Notes under the pieces: generated by a model
What the model was told of the DNA's origin: nothing
The model's input: the letters and a program-made list of their open reading frames with translations, nothing else
The model's database searches: none
Assembly (NCBI GenBank): GCA_029857955.1
Contig: JAOUFY010000002.1
Coordinates: 1-58,140 of the forward strand
Origin: Spirochaetia bacterium
GTDB lineage: Bacteria > Spirochaetota > Leptospiria > Turneriellales > JAOUFE01
Reading direction: 5' to 3'
Length of the DNA stretch: 58,140 nucleotides
In this document: positions 34,610 to 44,089 of the stretch, one piece after another
How the letters are laid out: each line of letters begins with the position of its first letter
Position numbering within the stretch: the first letter of the stretch is position 1
Translations under genes and position numbers: made by a program

Positions 34610-36388
34610 ATGAATATAGTAACTTCATTAATAACTAAAATTAATCCGGTTAATGGAGTGATATTATTCTTAATTTCTATTATAATATTAATTTTTTTAA
34701 AAATAATCGAAACTGTTCGTAAAACAAAAAATGAAGATATTATTTTCCCGACTGACTATGAAATAGAATCTGAAGTTATATTTGATATAAAATCAGATGA
34801 AACAAGTTCTATCACAAATTTATATTCCACAATAGATGACTCAAGTCCAGATTATGGAATAGAACTTTCATCGATGCCTATGAACGTTAAAGTTACGTTT
34901 AAAGAACAACCCGTAGTAATCGAAGAGGAATATAATACAAAAAAAGTATCCCATAATGACTCCTTTTCATTGATTCAAGAACAAATAAAGCAAGATCAAA
35001 ATATTCAAGATTTTATACTCTTTACCAATCCAAAGCATATATTTTCAGGAGCTTTAAAGGAAATTTTTACTAAAAAAGTTGCTATCGTAATGAATCACAT
35101 TGCCGACTATCAATTTAAAGTATATCCATTTTATAAAATTGAAAATTCACGAATCTTCAGACTGTATTTAGAAGAAAGTCAAAATATTGTAATTGAAGAG
35201 CTTTTTGAATTATGGAGAATGGGTTATTCACACCCTGCCCTGCCTGAATTATTTATTCATTATTTCTTTGCGATTAAGTCTGATCAAGCAATCATAATAT
35301 TAAAGAGTATGATTTTCAATAATCAATTCGAAGAAAAAGAATTACGTAGAATTTGTTTTATATATCAGGATGAACTGGAGAAAAAAATTACTTTTAATGA
35401 ACTTAATGAAAATCTTCCAGATAAAATTACCAATGCTTTTGATCTGTCAAATATCATTTTGAATAAAAATATTTATTTAACAAGAAAAAAGTGGCAAAAT
35501 TGGGAAGAAACTATTTTTGTAGATTTAAACGATGATCGTAAAGGAGAATTTTATTTGTTTTATAACGATTTTCTTTCAAAAAGAACATCTTTATTTTTAT
35601 ATTATGCATTAATTTATAAGTATAAACATATTTTATACAATCAATGGAGAGAGTTTATTGAAAGACAGGCTTTTTACTATGGTCATTATGAAAAATTAAA
35701 TCGACTGGATTTTATTCCACCAGAATATCATTCTTTAATTTCAAAAAGTGCTTCAGGCGCTTATCATTATGTAAAAGATTTATTATCTTTGGTAAAAAAT
35801 AAAACATTTTATGAATTGCATAAATTTTTAATTTATTACATAAATCAGAGCAAGGAATTAAACGATTATGAGATAGATCATGTAAAATTAAATGAATTAG
35901 AAAAGTCTTTGGATATATTATACAAAGAAAATAATTATATTCCGCAGGCAATTCGGTTTATTCTGTATCTTTACTACTATGAGAAAAATAATTTGCAAAA
36001 ACTTAACTATATAAGCCCGTACATTCATGGACGAGTTGGAAAATTTATACCAAAATTATATCAGGTAAGGTTGATTTTTAGAAATAAAGAATATGAAAGA
36101 GCATGGCTTGAAATCAGTGATCTGTGGAATCATGATGAAGACAATATGCTTCTGATGAATGAAGCTGCTGTTTACGCATATCACTCTGGTCGCTATAAAG
36201 AATCCGAAGAATTATTTTTTAAACTGCGTACAATGTATCCAGATAATGTACAAATCTTGCATAATGAAGCTGTTTTTTTGCAACACAAAGTACGCCTTAT
36301 TGAAGAAAATAGATCATTCTTTGAAGACAACTATTCTTTAGTAAAAGAAAAGTTTAAAGAGCGACATGTACAAACAATAACCAACTAA
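34610..36388 (+). CDS. Unknown membrane-anchored protein with TPR-like C-terminus
   Basis: I do not recognise this 592-residue protein. One transmembrane helix lies at about 17-35 (GVILFLISIIILIFLKII), followed by an acidic, Ser/Asp-rich linker (about 40-110) and a large, mostly helical cytoplasmic region. Residues about 480-565 look like TPR hairpins (RLIFRNKEYERAWLEISDLW, YAYHSGRYKESEELFFKL). The topology suggests a membrane-tethered scaffold. The ATG follows the terminator hairpin of the MFS gene, and no Shine-Dalgarno is visible. It converges on the MBL-fold gene, 13 bp away. A search for remote homologues among Leptospirales would be the first test of conservation. Confidence 0.65.
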   Translation: MNIVTSLITKINPVNGVILFLISIIILIFLKIIETVRKTKNEDIIFPTDYEIESEVIFDIKSDETSSITNLYSTIDDSSPDYGIELSSMPMNVKVTFKEQPVVIEEEYNTKKVSHNDSFSLIQEQIKQDQNIQDFILFTNPKHIFSGALKEIFTKKVAIVMNHIADYQFKVYPFYKIENSRIFRLYLEESQNIVIEELFELWRMGYSHPALPELFIHYFFAIKSDQAIIILKSMIFNNQFEEKELRRICFIYQDELEKKITFNELNENLPDKITNAFDLSNIILNKNIYLTRKKWQNWEETIFVDLNDDRKGEFYLFYNDFLSKRTSLFLYYALIYKYKHILYNQWREFIERQAFYYGHYEKLNRLDFIPPEYHSLISKSASGAYHYVKDLLSLVKNKTFYELHKFLIYYINQSKELNDYEIDHVKLNELEKSLDILYKENNYIPQAIRFILYLYYYEKNNLQKLNYISPYIHGRVGKFIPKLYQVRLIFRNKEYERAWLEISDLWNHDEDNMLLMNEAAVYAYHSGRYKESEELFFKLRTMYPDNVQILHNEAVFLQHKVRLIEENRSFFEDNYSLVKEKFKERHVQTITN

Positions 36389-36401
36389 TATAATTGAAAA
36401 T

Positions 36402-37271
36402 TCAAAGAGTATATTCTTCAATTTCTTTTGCAGCAATGATTTCCATGGGAATACCTTTTTTCATCAATATGGTTCGATATTGATCTAAAATGGTATCGAT
36501 TTGAAGATCGGTTCGATTTGGGTCATGATGAGTTAACACCAGACGTTTTACGTTGGCTACTATGGCTTTATTGACTATATAATTTACATGTGCATGTCCC
36601 CAGCCTCGGTACATTTTAACTTCGTCAGGTAAATACTGGGCATCAGCAATTAAAATATCACAATTATTTATAAAAGAACAATAGTCAGCATCGCTGAGTG
36701 TATAAGCTTCACGATCTGCTGTTTTTTGTAAAAGATTTTCGGCTGGCTCGTGATCTGTCATGATACACAACACCTTATTGAGATGTTCAAACCTGTAGCC
36801 ATATGTTAATATGGGATGATTAACTCGACAAAGTTTGATTTTCAAAGTTTTGTGAGTTACGACATTTTCTGTCATGTATTCGTAATGTATTTTTGCCTGG
36901 GGCTGCCTTAGTTGTACCGGATTTACCTGATCACTGATTAATAACTTAAATACTTTTTCGACGGTTACATGCTGGTAATGAGGTGAATACACGGTAATGT
37001 GATTTCTTCGGTCATATATCGGTAAAAAAAATGGAAAGCCCTGTATATGATCCATGTGAATGTGTGTCAGAAATAATTTAATTTGTAAATCTGTACTTGC
37101 ATTTGCCAGTTCCTGCCCGAGTTTTATAATTCCGGTTCCGGCATCAATGATGATTAAATTGTTGCTATCTTCCAATCTTATTGCTATACATGAAGTATTA
37201 CCTCCATATTTTTTTGTTTCCCATCCAGGAGACGGTGTTATGCCTCGAGTTCCATACATTCTTATTTTCAT
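36402..37271 (-). CDS. MBL-fold metallo-hydrolase
   Basis: Metallo-beta-lactamase-fold hydrolase of 289 residues, cytosolic. The N-terminus MYGTRGITPSPGWETKKYGG with NTSCIAIR is typical of the group of MBL proteins related to PhnP/RNase Z-like phosphodiesterases. The metal motif is FLTHIHMDHIQGFPFF (H-x-H-x-D-H). Later ligands are probably TDHEP, the Asp of ILIADAQYL, and the His of GHAHVNYIV/LTHHDP. The substrate is unknown; a phosphodiester is likely from the family. It is divergent from the thioredoxin-TPR gene, with only 50 bp between the two starts. Confidence 0.85.
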   Translation of the reverse strand: MKIRMYGTRGITPSPGWETKKYGGNTSCIAIRLEDSNNLIIIDAGTGIIKLGQELANASTDLQIKLFLTHIHMDHIQGFPFFLPIYDRRNHITVYSPHYQHVTVEKVFKLLISDQVNPVQLRQPQAKIHYEYMTENVVTHKTLKIKLCRVNHPILTYGYRFEHLNKVLCIMTDHEPAENLLQKTADREAYTLSDADYCSFINNCDILIADAQYLPDEVKMYRGWGHAHVNYIVNKAIVANVKRLVLTHHDPNRTDLQIDTILDQYRTILMKKGIPMEIIAAKEIEEYTL

Positions 37272-37321
37272 AAATTATTGACAGCCCATTATCATTTTCG
37301 GTGGATTGTCAAGGAATCATT

Positions 37322-38101
37322 ATGGCGATTGATATAAAAAAGAATGAATTTGAGATAAAGGTTATACTAGAGTCAAAAAGTAGACCCGTATTGGTAGATT
37401 TCTGGGCTCAATGGTGCAATCCATGCAAGGTACTAGGACCAATATTAGAAAAAGCCGAACTCGAATTTCAAAACCGTTTTTTATTGGTTCGTGTAAATAC
37501 ACAAACTGAACAGGAACTGGCTTTAAAATATAAAGTCAGCAGTATTCCCTATGTTCTTTTATTTGAAAACGGTGTTGTTAAAGATCAGTTTCTTGGAGCA
37601 TTATCAAGCGAACAGGTAAAACTTTTTCTAAATAAAAATATTCCTCACCCTGAGTTTAAAAATATCCTGGCTTTGATAACGAAAAATCAATTTAAAGAAG
37701 CTGGTAATGAAATCATAAAACATCATATACTTGGATTAGATGCTGAAACTGCTCTATGGAATATTTTTAAAGAATTGTTAAAATCCGGAATTGATGTCAG
37801 GGAGCTTAAAAAATATTTAGATCATTTGCCAGATTATGGCAGCAAGTATTCTGAAATTAAATTAAAATTTACAGAATTTTATAAAAACAATCCATCAACC
37901 GAAACCCTGGAAAAATTACAAAGTCTTTTAATTAATGAATACACTGAATCAACACTTCAATATTTTTTAGATAAAATCATCAACACGAAAGGCGACGAAA
38001 AAGAAAAAAACAAAATAAACTTGTTTTGTTGTTTTTATTTACTTGGAGAAGATACACTGGTCAAAGAATACCGAAAAAAACTATCTTCTGCATTATTTTA
38101 G
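37322..38101 (+). CDS. Thioredoxin-domain protein with helical C-terminus (CnoX-like)
   Basis: Protein of 259 residues. Residues 1-110 are a thioredoxin fold with an intact redox motif WCNPC (C32, C35) in DFWAQWCNPCKVLGP and the cis-Pro in VSSIPYVLLF. Residues about 115-259 are helical and TPR-like, as in YbbN/CnoX, the chaperone-redoxin that protects GroEL clients. Pro-Cys is kept but Gly is replaced by Asn in the CGPC motif. The frame opens at 37301, but the ATG at 37322 is preceded by AAGGAA and gives a standard thioredoxin start. Its stop overlaps the stop of the convergent ferritin-like gene. A redox-chaperone role is inferred from architecture. Confidence 0.82.
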   Translation: MAIDIKKNEFEIKVILESKSRPVLVDFWAQWCNPCKVLGPILEKAELEFQNRFLLVRVNTQTEQELALKYKVSSIPYVLLFENGVVKDQFLGALSSEQVKLFLNKNIPHPEFKNILALITKNQFKEAGNEIIKHHILGLDAETALWNIFKELLKSGIDVRELKKYLDHLPDYGSKYSEIKLKFTEFYKNNPSTETLEKLQSLLINEYTESTLQYFLDKIINTKGDEKEKNKINLFCCFYLLGEDTLVKEYRKKLSSALF

Positions 38102-38763
38102 TTTAAACTTTTTTCAAGGTTACATAAAAATCTTTCAAACAATAAACCTTCTTTGTTTAAAAAGTAAACTATGTTAGATTCGCTGTTTGGGTCAAGTTTT
38201 CCAATTTCGCAAGTCATGTCATCTAAATGACGTACTTCGTCAGAAATTATGGCTGATACATTTACATTTGATCCTGTTTTTGATAACAAGCCGGAATAAA
38301 TGGCATATAACCAATTGGCTCTCACCTCTATGACATAACTTACATACACATAGCACATATATGAAAAATCTTCTTTAAAAGCAGAAATCTTTAGTAACTG
38401 TTTTTTAACCATGGAATCGAGATTTTGTATATAACGAAAACCTGAATATGCATTGATCATGTATTTCGAGTCGTAATATTGAAAATTTTCATTTTCTGTA
38501 ATTTTACCAATCATTTGTTTTAAAATAAGAGCATGGCGAGCTTCATCCGAAGCATGCTTTAACAATTCCTCACTGATGAAACCATTTTTCTGTGTTTTAA
38601 AAATTTTTCTGCTGCCGATAAATTCCAGGTATGATAAAAGATTAATCCATTTCGCGTGACTATTATGATCAGCAATTATTTTTGTCAAAACTTTTTCAAG
38701 TCTTTCATTCATTTGATTTAATGGATTTTCAATTAACTCATTATTTTCTTTTACAAAGTTCAT
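38098..38763 (-). CDS. Ferritin-like carboxylate di-iron protein at the end of the biotin run
   Basis: A 221-residue four-helix-bundle protein with a complete di-iron ligand set in the usual order: E47 (SYLEFIG), E74-A-R-H77 (SDEARHALIL), E146 (YVIEVRANW) and E176-V-R-H179 (SDEVRHLDDM). The two E-x-x-H motifs plus two single Glu define the carboxylate-bridged fold of ferritin-like oxidases and oxygenases. No signal peptide or transmembrane helix. It starts 40 bp after bioA on the same strand, with no terminator visible between them, so it should be on the biotin-gene transcript. I know of no described biotin enzyme of this type. It could be an oxygenase acting on a pimeloyl-type precursor, a repair or iron-supply protein, or an unrelated passenger. 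Confidence 0.75.
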   Translation of the reverse strand: MNFVKENNELIENPLNQMNERLEKVLTKIIADHNSHAKWINLLSYLEFIGSRKIFKTQKNGFISEELLKHASDEARHALILKQMIGKITENENFQYYDSKYMINAYSGFRYIQNLDSMVKKQLLKISAFKEDFSYMCYVYVSYVIEVRANWLYAIYSGLLSKTGSNVNVSAIISDEVRHLDDMTCEIGKLDPNSESNIVYFLNKEGLLFERFLCNLEKSLN

Positions 38764-38802
38764 TTAGTAATCCAGAAACGCCTGACCACTACGTCAAGCA
38801 AT

Positions 38803-40077
38803 TTACAAATTTGAAAGTACATCCATAACAGCATTGTAAATAGTATCCAGCTCATTTTGATCAATGCAGTAAGGAGGCATTAAATAAATAACATTTCCCA
38901 GTGGTCGAATTAAGACCCCCTTGTCTATAAACTGATGGTACAGGTTATCACGAAGCGAATTAAAATATGATGTTTGCTGATGATTATCAACATCAAATGC
39001 CAGAATGGTCCCTCGGCTTCTTATATTTTGAACATTCTTCAACGTTTTTAATTTTAATATAAAGCGTTTATGATTTTCTTCAATAAACTTTATGTTTGTC
39101 ATGGAATCACGTAATAAGGTTAAACTTGCCCTCGCAGCAGCTAAACTGAGTGAGTTGCCTGTGTAAGAATGTCCATGAAAAAAAGTTTTGCTTCTGTCGT
39201 TTGATTTAAAATTTTCATATATGTTTTTTGTACAGGCGGTTGCGCCAAGCGGCAATATGCCGCCGGTAATTCCTTTGGAAAGACAAATGATGTCTGGTGT
39301 ATTTTTCATGTATTCGCTGGCAAAGAATTTCCCTGTTCGCCCAAAACCCGTCATAACTTCATCAGCAATGGCAATCACCTCATTTGACCGGCAAATATTG
39401 AGCAACTGATCAAGAACATCAGGTTCATACATCAACATACCGCCGGCGCCTTGGATCAAGGGCTCATAAATAAACGCAGCCACATTACCTTTCGCCGTGA
39501 TTTTAGAAAATTCAGCGATCATGAATTTTGTTTCAGTAGATAATTCACCTGGCGAAGAAATAAATTCAACATCAAATAATTTATCTGAAAATGGGTCATT
39601 AAAGGCGCCTCTTTGGCTTATCGACATTGATCCAAAAGTATCGCCGTGATAGGAATGATGAAAAGCAATGATGGTTTGTTTTTTAATATTTTGATTGTGC
39701 CAGTACTGAAGGGCCATTTTAACGGCAACTTCAACGGATGTAGAACCGTTATCAGAATAAAAAACTTTAGCCATGTTCCCTGGTAAAAATTCCAATAATT
39801 CCTCTGCAAAATCAATAGCGGTCGGGTGTGTAAAACCAGCAAATATAATCTGGTCCATAATTTCCATTTGATCTGAAATGGCTTTTTTAATAACGGGATG
39901 TGCATGACCATGCAGGTTTACCCACCATGACGAAATGGCATCGATAAACTCCTGACCGTTTTCCGCGTAAAGTTTTGAATCTTTCGCGCGTACAATGTTT
40001 ACCGGTGGTTGATCGACAAGTGACTGGGTAAAAGGATGCCAAATGTACTTTTGATCTTTTTCAGAATAGTTTAACAT
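38803..40077 (-). CDS. bioA: Adenosylmethionine-8-amino-7-oxononanoate aminotransferase
   Basis: PLP enzyme that transfers the amino group of S-adenosylmethionine to 7-keto-8-aminopelargonate (KAPA), giving DAPA in biotin synthesis. 424 residues. The N-terminus YIWHPFTQ is diagnostic of BioA, with the substrate motif SSWWVNLHGHAHP. Other features are FYSDNGSTSVEVAVKMALQY (cofactor phosphate site), IADEVMTGFGRTG and the Schiff-base lysine in CLSKGITGGILPLG. It lies 18 bp after bioD and 40 bp before the ferritin-like gene on the leftward run ysxC-bioF-bioD-bioA. Assignment secure. Confidence 0.96.
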   Translation of the reverse strand: MLNYSEKDQKYIWHPFTQSLVDQPPVNIVRAKDSKLYAENGQEFIDAISSWWVNLHGHAHPVIKKAISDQMEIMDQIIFAGFTHPTAIDFAEELLEFLPGNMAKVFYSDNGSTSVEVAVKMALQYWHNQNIKKQTIIAFHHSYHGDTFGSMSISQRGAFNDPFSDKLFDVEFISSPGELSTETKFMIAEFSKITAKGNVAAFIYEPLIQGAGGMLMYEPDVLDQLLNICRSNEVIAIADEVMTGFGRTGKFFASEYMKNTPDIICLSKGITGGILPLGATACTKNIYENFKSNDRSKTFFHGHSYTGNSLSLAAARASLTLLRDSMTNIKFIEENHKRFILKLKTLKNVQNIRSRGTILAFDVDNHQQTSYFNSLRDNLYHQFIDKGVLIRPLGNVIYLMPPYCIDQNELDTIYNAVMDVLSNL

Positions 40078-40095
40078 ATTTTTGTTCCGATTATA

Positions 40096-40749
40096 TTAAC
40101 TGCGCATATCCTCAATCCAGTTGTTGTTTACAGATTTTAAAATTTCTTGTGAATATTTATTAATAACTTGCCGGGTAATATGTACTTCGTTTTTTATTGA
40201 AAACAATTTTGGTAAATTACTTTTATTTAAAATGATATTTTCTGTGCTTTGATTTTCATCCCCATTAAATACCCAGCCTGCGACAGGAATGTTCCTGGAT
40301 TTTAATGCCTCAAAAGTCAACAATGAATGATTAATACTCCCAAGATAGTGTTTAGAAACAATAACTACATCAGCCTTTATTTTTTCAATTAAATCAATTA
40401 TCGATTCCTCATTATTTATAGGGACCATCAAGCCGCCGGCTCCTTCGATGACAAGTCCATGTTTGGTTACCGGTATTTTAATATTTTTAAGTAAAATATG
40501 TTTATTGTCCATTTCTGAAGCAATATGCGGCGATAAAGGTTGACTTAATTTCATGAATTCTTCGTGAATTGTAACATCGTTTCGATCGATCAGCTTTTTA
40601 ACATGTTTTGAATCGGAGTTGTCAAGATTTCCTGCCTGAATTGGTTTCCAGTAGTCGTATCCCAAGGTTTGAACCAAAATAGCTGAAACAATCGTTTTTC
40701 CTACATCTGTTCCAATTCCCGTAATAAATATTTTTCTGTTGTTGTTCAT
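40096..40749 (-). CDS. bioD: Dethiobiotin synthetase
   Basis: ATP-dependent carboxylation and ring closure of DAPA to dethiobiotin. 217 residues. The P-loop FITGIGTDVGKTIVSAIL at the N-terminus and the glycine-rich VIEGAGGLMVPI segment are typical of BioD. Catalytic lysine positions follow the P-loop (YWKPIQAG). It lies between bioF (4 bp upstream) and bioA (18 bp downstream). bioB, the next enzyme, is not in the window. Confidence 0.95.
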   Translation of the reverse strand: MNNNRKIFITGIGTDVGKTIVSAILVQTLGYDYWKPIQAGNLDNSDSKHVKKLIDRNDVTIHEEFMKLSQPLSPHIASEMDNKHILLKNIKIPVTKHGLVIEGAGGLMVPINNEESIIDLIEKIKADVVIVSKHYLGSINHSLLTFEALKSRNIPVAGWVFNGDENQSTENIILNKSNLPKLFSIKNEVHITRQVINKYSQEILKSVNNNWIEDMRS

Positions 40750-40753
40750 ACTT

Positions 40754-41998
40754 TTACTGTAAAATTGAAACTAATTTTTCGATTTCTTCTTTACTATTAA
40801 AAGAATGAAGGCATATTCGCAGTGTTTCTTTACCAGCTGGAACGGTTGGTGATAAAATTGCTCTAACATCAATACCTGAATTTATACACAGGTTAGCTAT
40901 TTTTTTCGCATTATCAATTCCTGGAACAAGAATGGCATGAATGGCGGAATCATTTCCATGATCCAAACGTTGTTCATTTTGTTGATTATAAAATATTTTT
41001 TTAAAATAATTGATGTTTTCTTTCAATTGATTTCTTGGATTATTCAAGTTTAATTGTTGATTGGTTGACAAAAAATGATTTGATCCTAAATTATTTAAAT
41101 ACTCATGTGAAGTTAAAATGGAAAGTAAACTATGCGGAGGAAGAGCTGTTGTATAAATAAATGATCTGGCAAAATTAACCAGATAATCATATAATAAATT
41201 AGAGCAAACTACAGCAGCTCCGTGAACACCTAAAGCTTTTCCAAAAGTATGAATTCTTGCAAATACCTTATTTTGAAGGTTTCGATCAATAACCAGACCT
41301 TCTCCGTTTTTTCCATAAACACCAGTAGAATGAGCTTCGTCAACCATCACATAAAGATCATTGTCATGACAGAAATCAATGATTTCTTCAAAAATATATT
41401 TTTCAATTCCATTTACATTATTTTTTTTTATACCTTCCATTGAATACACCGATTCGATCGCTACAATGATATTTCCTCGCGCATGATTGAGTTTTTCTTT
41501 AAGACTTTCCAAATCATTGTGACGAAATGAAAATGATCTGGCATGACTTAAACGAATTCCGTCTCTTATAGAAGCATGAATGAATTCATCATATAAAATC
41601 GTATCATCTTTTGTACAAATGCTGGAAAACAAGCCAACGTTAGCGTCATAACCGGAATTAAATATCAATACCTTTTCAGCATTATAAAATTCGGAAAGCT
41701 TTTTTTCTACAATGTCATAAAGTTCATGATTTCCAGTTATTAAACGCGATGCTCCAGAGCCTGGAGTCATCAGTTTTAAATATTTTTCTTCATTATTTTT
41801 TATTAACAAATTTAGTTCATCAGATCTGGCAAAACCAAGGTAATCATTGGATGAAAAATCGATTAAACCATTGTATCTTCTTAATTGCCTGAAATTGTTC
41901 AATTCCATTCTTTTAGACAGTTTTTTTTGTAAGCTCTTCGGTAAACTATTGTTGTTTATAAATTGATTTTTACTTTTAAACATGGCATTACCCGCCAA
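40754..41998 (-). CDS. bioF: 8-amino-7-oxononanoate synthase
   Basis: PLP-dependent condensation of a pimeloyl thioester with L-alanine to KAPA, the first ring-forming biotin step. 414 residues. Motifs: FSSNDYLGFARSDEL, TPGSGASRLITGNHELYDIVE, IFNSGYDANVGLFSS, VDEAHSTGVYGKNGEG and the Schiff-base lysine in HTFGKALGVHGAAV. The start overlaps the end of ysxC by 11 bp; the ATG at 41983 (MFKSKNQF) is an alternative that would remove the overlap. The source of pimeloyl thioester is unclear because bioC, bioH, bioW and bioI are not seen here. Confidence 0.94.
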   Translation of the reverse strand: MAGNAMFKSKNQFINNNSLPKSLQKKLSKRMELNNFRQLRRYNGLIDFSSNDYLGFARSDELNLLIKNNEEKYLKLMTPGSGASRLITGNHELYDIVEKKLSEFYNAEKVLIFNSGYDANVGLFSSICTKDDTILYDEFIHASIRDGIRLSHARSFSFRHNDLESLKEKLNHARGNIIVAIESVYSMEGIKKNNVNGIEKYIFEEIIDFCHDNDLYVMVDEAHSTGVYGKNGEGLVIDRNLQNKVFARIHTFGKALGVHGAAVVCSNLLYDYLVNFARSFIYTTALPPHSLLSILTSHEYLNNLGSNHFLSTNQQLNLNNPRNQLKENINYFKKIFYNQQNEQRLDHGNDSAIHAILVPGIDNAKKIANLCINSGIDVRAILSPTVPAGKETLRICLHSFNSKEEIEKLVSILQ

Positions 41999-42599
41999 GA
42001 CTTTTAATGTAATTTACAAGTTCTGAAATATTTTTTCGATCACGACCGGATATAGCGAAGGTAAGAAAAAACATTTCTGAATAAAATTCCTTGATTTTAT
42101 TCTTTAATTTTACCATCTCACGTTGATTTAACCGGTCAATTTTAGTTAAAATCAGTATTAATGGTATTTTACGCTTTTTCATAATGGAAACTACATACTC
42201 TTCAGTTTCTTTAATATCACGATTGCAGTCTAAAAGTAAAAAAGCTGTTTTTATATTTTCTCTTTTAGTTAAATAGTCGTTTATAATTTTCGAAAGAGCA
42301 TCACGGTTTGCAAAATTTGTTTTTGCATATCCATATCCGGGTAAATCAACCAGGTATAGATTGTTTTTTTGAAAAAAATTTACAGTTCTAGTGCTACCGG
42401 GTTGTTTTGAAATTTTTACCAGAGATGAATTTTTCATTAAGGCGGATAGCAAGGTGCTTTTACCGCTGTTGGATCTGCCGATAAAACAAACATCAGAACA
42501 TTCTTGCGGCATAGATTCAACATCAGCAAATGAACTTAAAAATTGAGCCTCGCCGAGATGTTCTTTTTCTATTTTTTCACTTGAAATTTTTGATATCAT
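41988..42599 (-). CDS. ysxC: Ribosome-biogenesis GTPase YsxC/EngB
   Basis: Essential-type Era-family GTPase that assists 50S subunit assembly. 203 residues. Switches and P-loop: CFIGRSNSGKSTLLSALM (G1), GSTRTVNFF (G2), LVDLPGYGYAK (G3), LTKIDRL (G4) and FAISGRDRKN (G5). It leads the biotin run with an 11-bp overlap into bioF. A large inverted repeat lies just upstream at 42652-42714. Confidence 0.95.
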   Translation of the reverse strand: MISKISSEKIEKEHLGEAQFLSSFADVESMPQECSDVCFIGRSNSGKSTLLSALMKNSSLVKISKQPGSTRTVNFFQKNNLYLVDLPGYGYAKTNFANRDALSKIINDYLTKRENIKTAFLLLDCNRDIKETEEYVVSIMKKRKIPLILILTKIDRLNQREMVKLKNKIKEFYSEMFFLTFAISGRDRKNISELVNYIKSLGG

Positions 42600-42651
42600 T
42601 TATGATCACTTGTACAACCATTGTTGCCAAAATAGAAAAGCTTAAATGTCA

Positions 42652-42714
42652 AAACCTTTATGTTGTCGATGTAAATGACAAATATAATTAATTTGGCATT
42701 TACATCAAAGGTTT
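42652..42714 (-). terminator. Two-part inverted repeat between gcvPA and ysxC
   Basis: GATGTAAATG (42668-42677) pairs exactly with CATTTACATC (42697-42706), and outside it AAACCTTT (42652-42659) pairs with AAAGGTTT (42707-42714) across an eight-base bulge. The structure starts six bases after the gcvPA stop. No clean T-run follows, so it could be a terminator, a processing or stability element, or an operator for ysxC. Confidence 0.5.
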
Positions 42715-42720
42715 ACGTAT

Positions 42721-44070
42721 TTATAATATGGCAAGTAATTTATCAATATCATTTTTGGTTATAACTTCAGAAAAATAACTTACAATTGTATTTTTTTCAG
42801 ATGTCTTGTATTGATTTAAATTACCGATTGCCATTTGATTTGAATAACCACGCTCAATTAATTCTTTTAAATCTTTAGAATTATCAAATTTTGTCAACCA
42901 TGGGATTTCATGAAAATATTCTGCGTCAGGATACAGCAGTTGATAATTTTTTTTAACAATATTTTCCTTAAAATAATTTGCATTATCCCTGCATCGCAAG
43001 ATGTGTTCCTGCATACCATGCCAGCCAAAATACGACATGTATGCAGCTGCTCGAACCGCCATTAAAGATTGATTGGAACAGATATTACTGGTGGCTTTTT
43101 CTCTGCGAATATGCTGCTCTCTAGTGGATAATGTCAATACATATGAATCCACTTCATCGCCTTTTTGGTTTATCGCATTGGTTTTGCCGACAAATCTTCC
43201 CGGCATTTGACGCATATACTCAGTTTTCGCGGCTAAAAAACCAAGTGATGGACCGCCGAAACCAACAGGAATGCCCAACGATTGAGCTTCTCCGCATACG
43301 ATGTCAACTCCTAAATCTGCTGGCGCCTGCAGTACAGTTAATGACAATGCCTCTACTACCCCATATACAAGCGTTATGTCAGGGTTTAATTTTTTTAATT
43401 GACCGAGATCTTTTTCAAGACTTCCCCAGCACGTTGGGTTCATAACAACTACCGTGCGCGCTTCTGATAAATTTTTTATTTGATCCCATTTGGTCGAACC
43501 TGTTTTTTCGTCTAAAGGAATCATTTGAAATTCAATATTTAAATCTTGTTTTACATTTTCTGGAAAATATGTTTTTATAACATCTAAAATATATCCGTGA
43601 ATTCCTTCAGATAACAGTATAAGTTTTTTAGAGCTTTTTCGTTGCCGTAAATCCATTCGTATGGCTTCGACCAATGCTGTTGCTCCATCGTACATGGATG
43701 CATTAACAACATCCATCGATGTTAAAGAAGCCATTAAGCTCTGGTATTCAAATAGAGCCTGAAGAGTTCCCTGAGCCACCTCTGGCTGGTAAGGAGTATA
43801 ACTGGTAACAAAATTACGATTTGAAGATACATGATTTACAGCAACCGGAATTTCATGCTGATAAAGACCATTGCCGATAAAATTTAAACCGGAAAAATTG
43901 TGATTTGCCAGATTTTTGGCAGACGCGATCAATTCGCTTTCTGATAAAGTTTCAAAAAAAACATTGGAAGTAAATTTTAATTGATCGGGAATGTGTTTAA
44001 ATAACTCTTTCGTATCTTTAATTTTAAGTTCATTTAAAATGGAATCGGTATCTGAAGGTATATAAGCCAT
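42721..44070 (-). CDS. gcvPA: Glycine dehydrogenase (decarboxylating) subunit 1
   Basis: N-terminal half of a split P-protein of the glycine cleavage system; 449 residues, the size of GcvPA rather than the fused enzyme of about 950. It starts MAYIPSDTDSILNELKI and includes FIGNGLYQHEIPVAV, TSYTPYQPEVAQGTLQALFE and MYDGATALVEAIRM, all typical. The PLP lysine is carried by subunit 2 (GcvPB), which is not in this window, so the active enzyme needs a partner from elsewhere. gcvH lies 19 bp upstream on the same strand. gcvT is also absent here. Confidence 0.95.
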   Translation of the reverse strand: MAYIPSDTDSILNELKIKDTKELFKHIPDQLKFTSNVFFETLSESELIASAKNLANHNFSGLNFIGNGLYQHEIPVAVNHVSSNRNFVTSYTPYQPEVAQGTLQALFEYQSLMASLTSMDVVNASMYDGATALVEAIRMDLRQRKSSKKLILLSEGIHGYILDVIKTYFPENVKQDLNIEFQMIPLDEKTGSTKWDQIKNLSEARTVVVMNPTCWGSLEKDLGQLKKLNPDITLVYGVVEALSLTVLQAPADLGVDIVCGEAQSLGIPVGFGGPSLGFLAAKTEYMRQMPGRFVGKTNAINQKGDEVDSYVLTLSTREQHIRREKATSNICSNQSLMAVRAAAYMSYFGWHGMQEHILRCRDNANYFKENIVKKNYQLLYPDAEYFHEIPWLTKFDNSKDLKELIERGYSNQMAIGNLNQYKTSEKNTIVSYFSEVITKNDIDKLLAIL

Positions 44071-44089
44071 AAATTTTAACTAATTGTAT

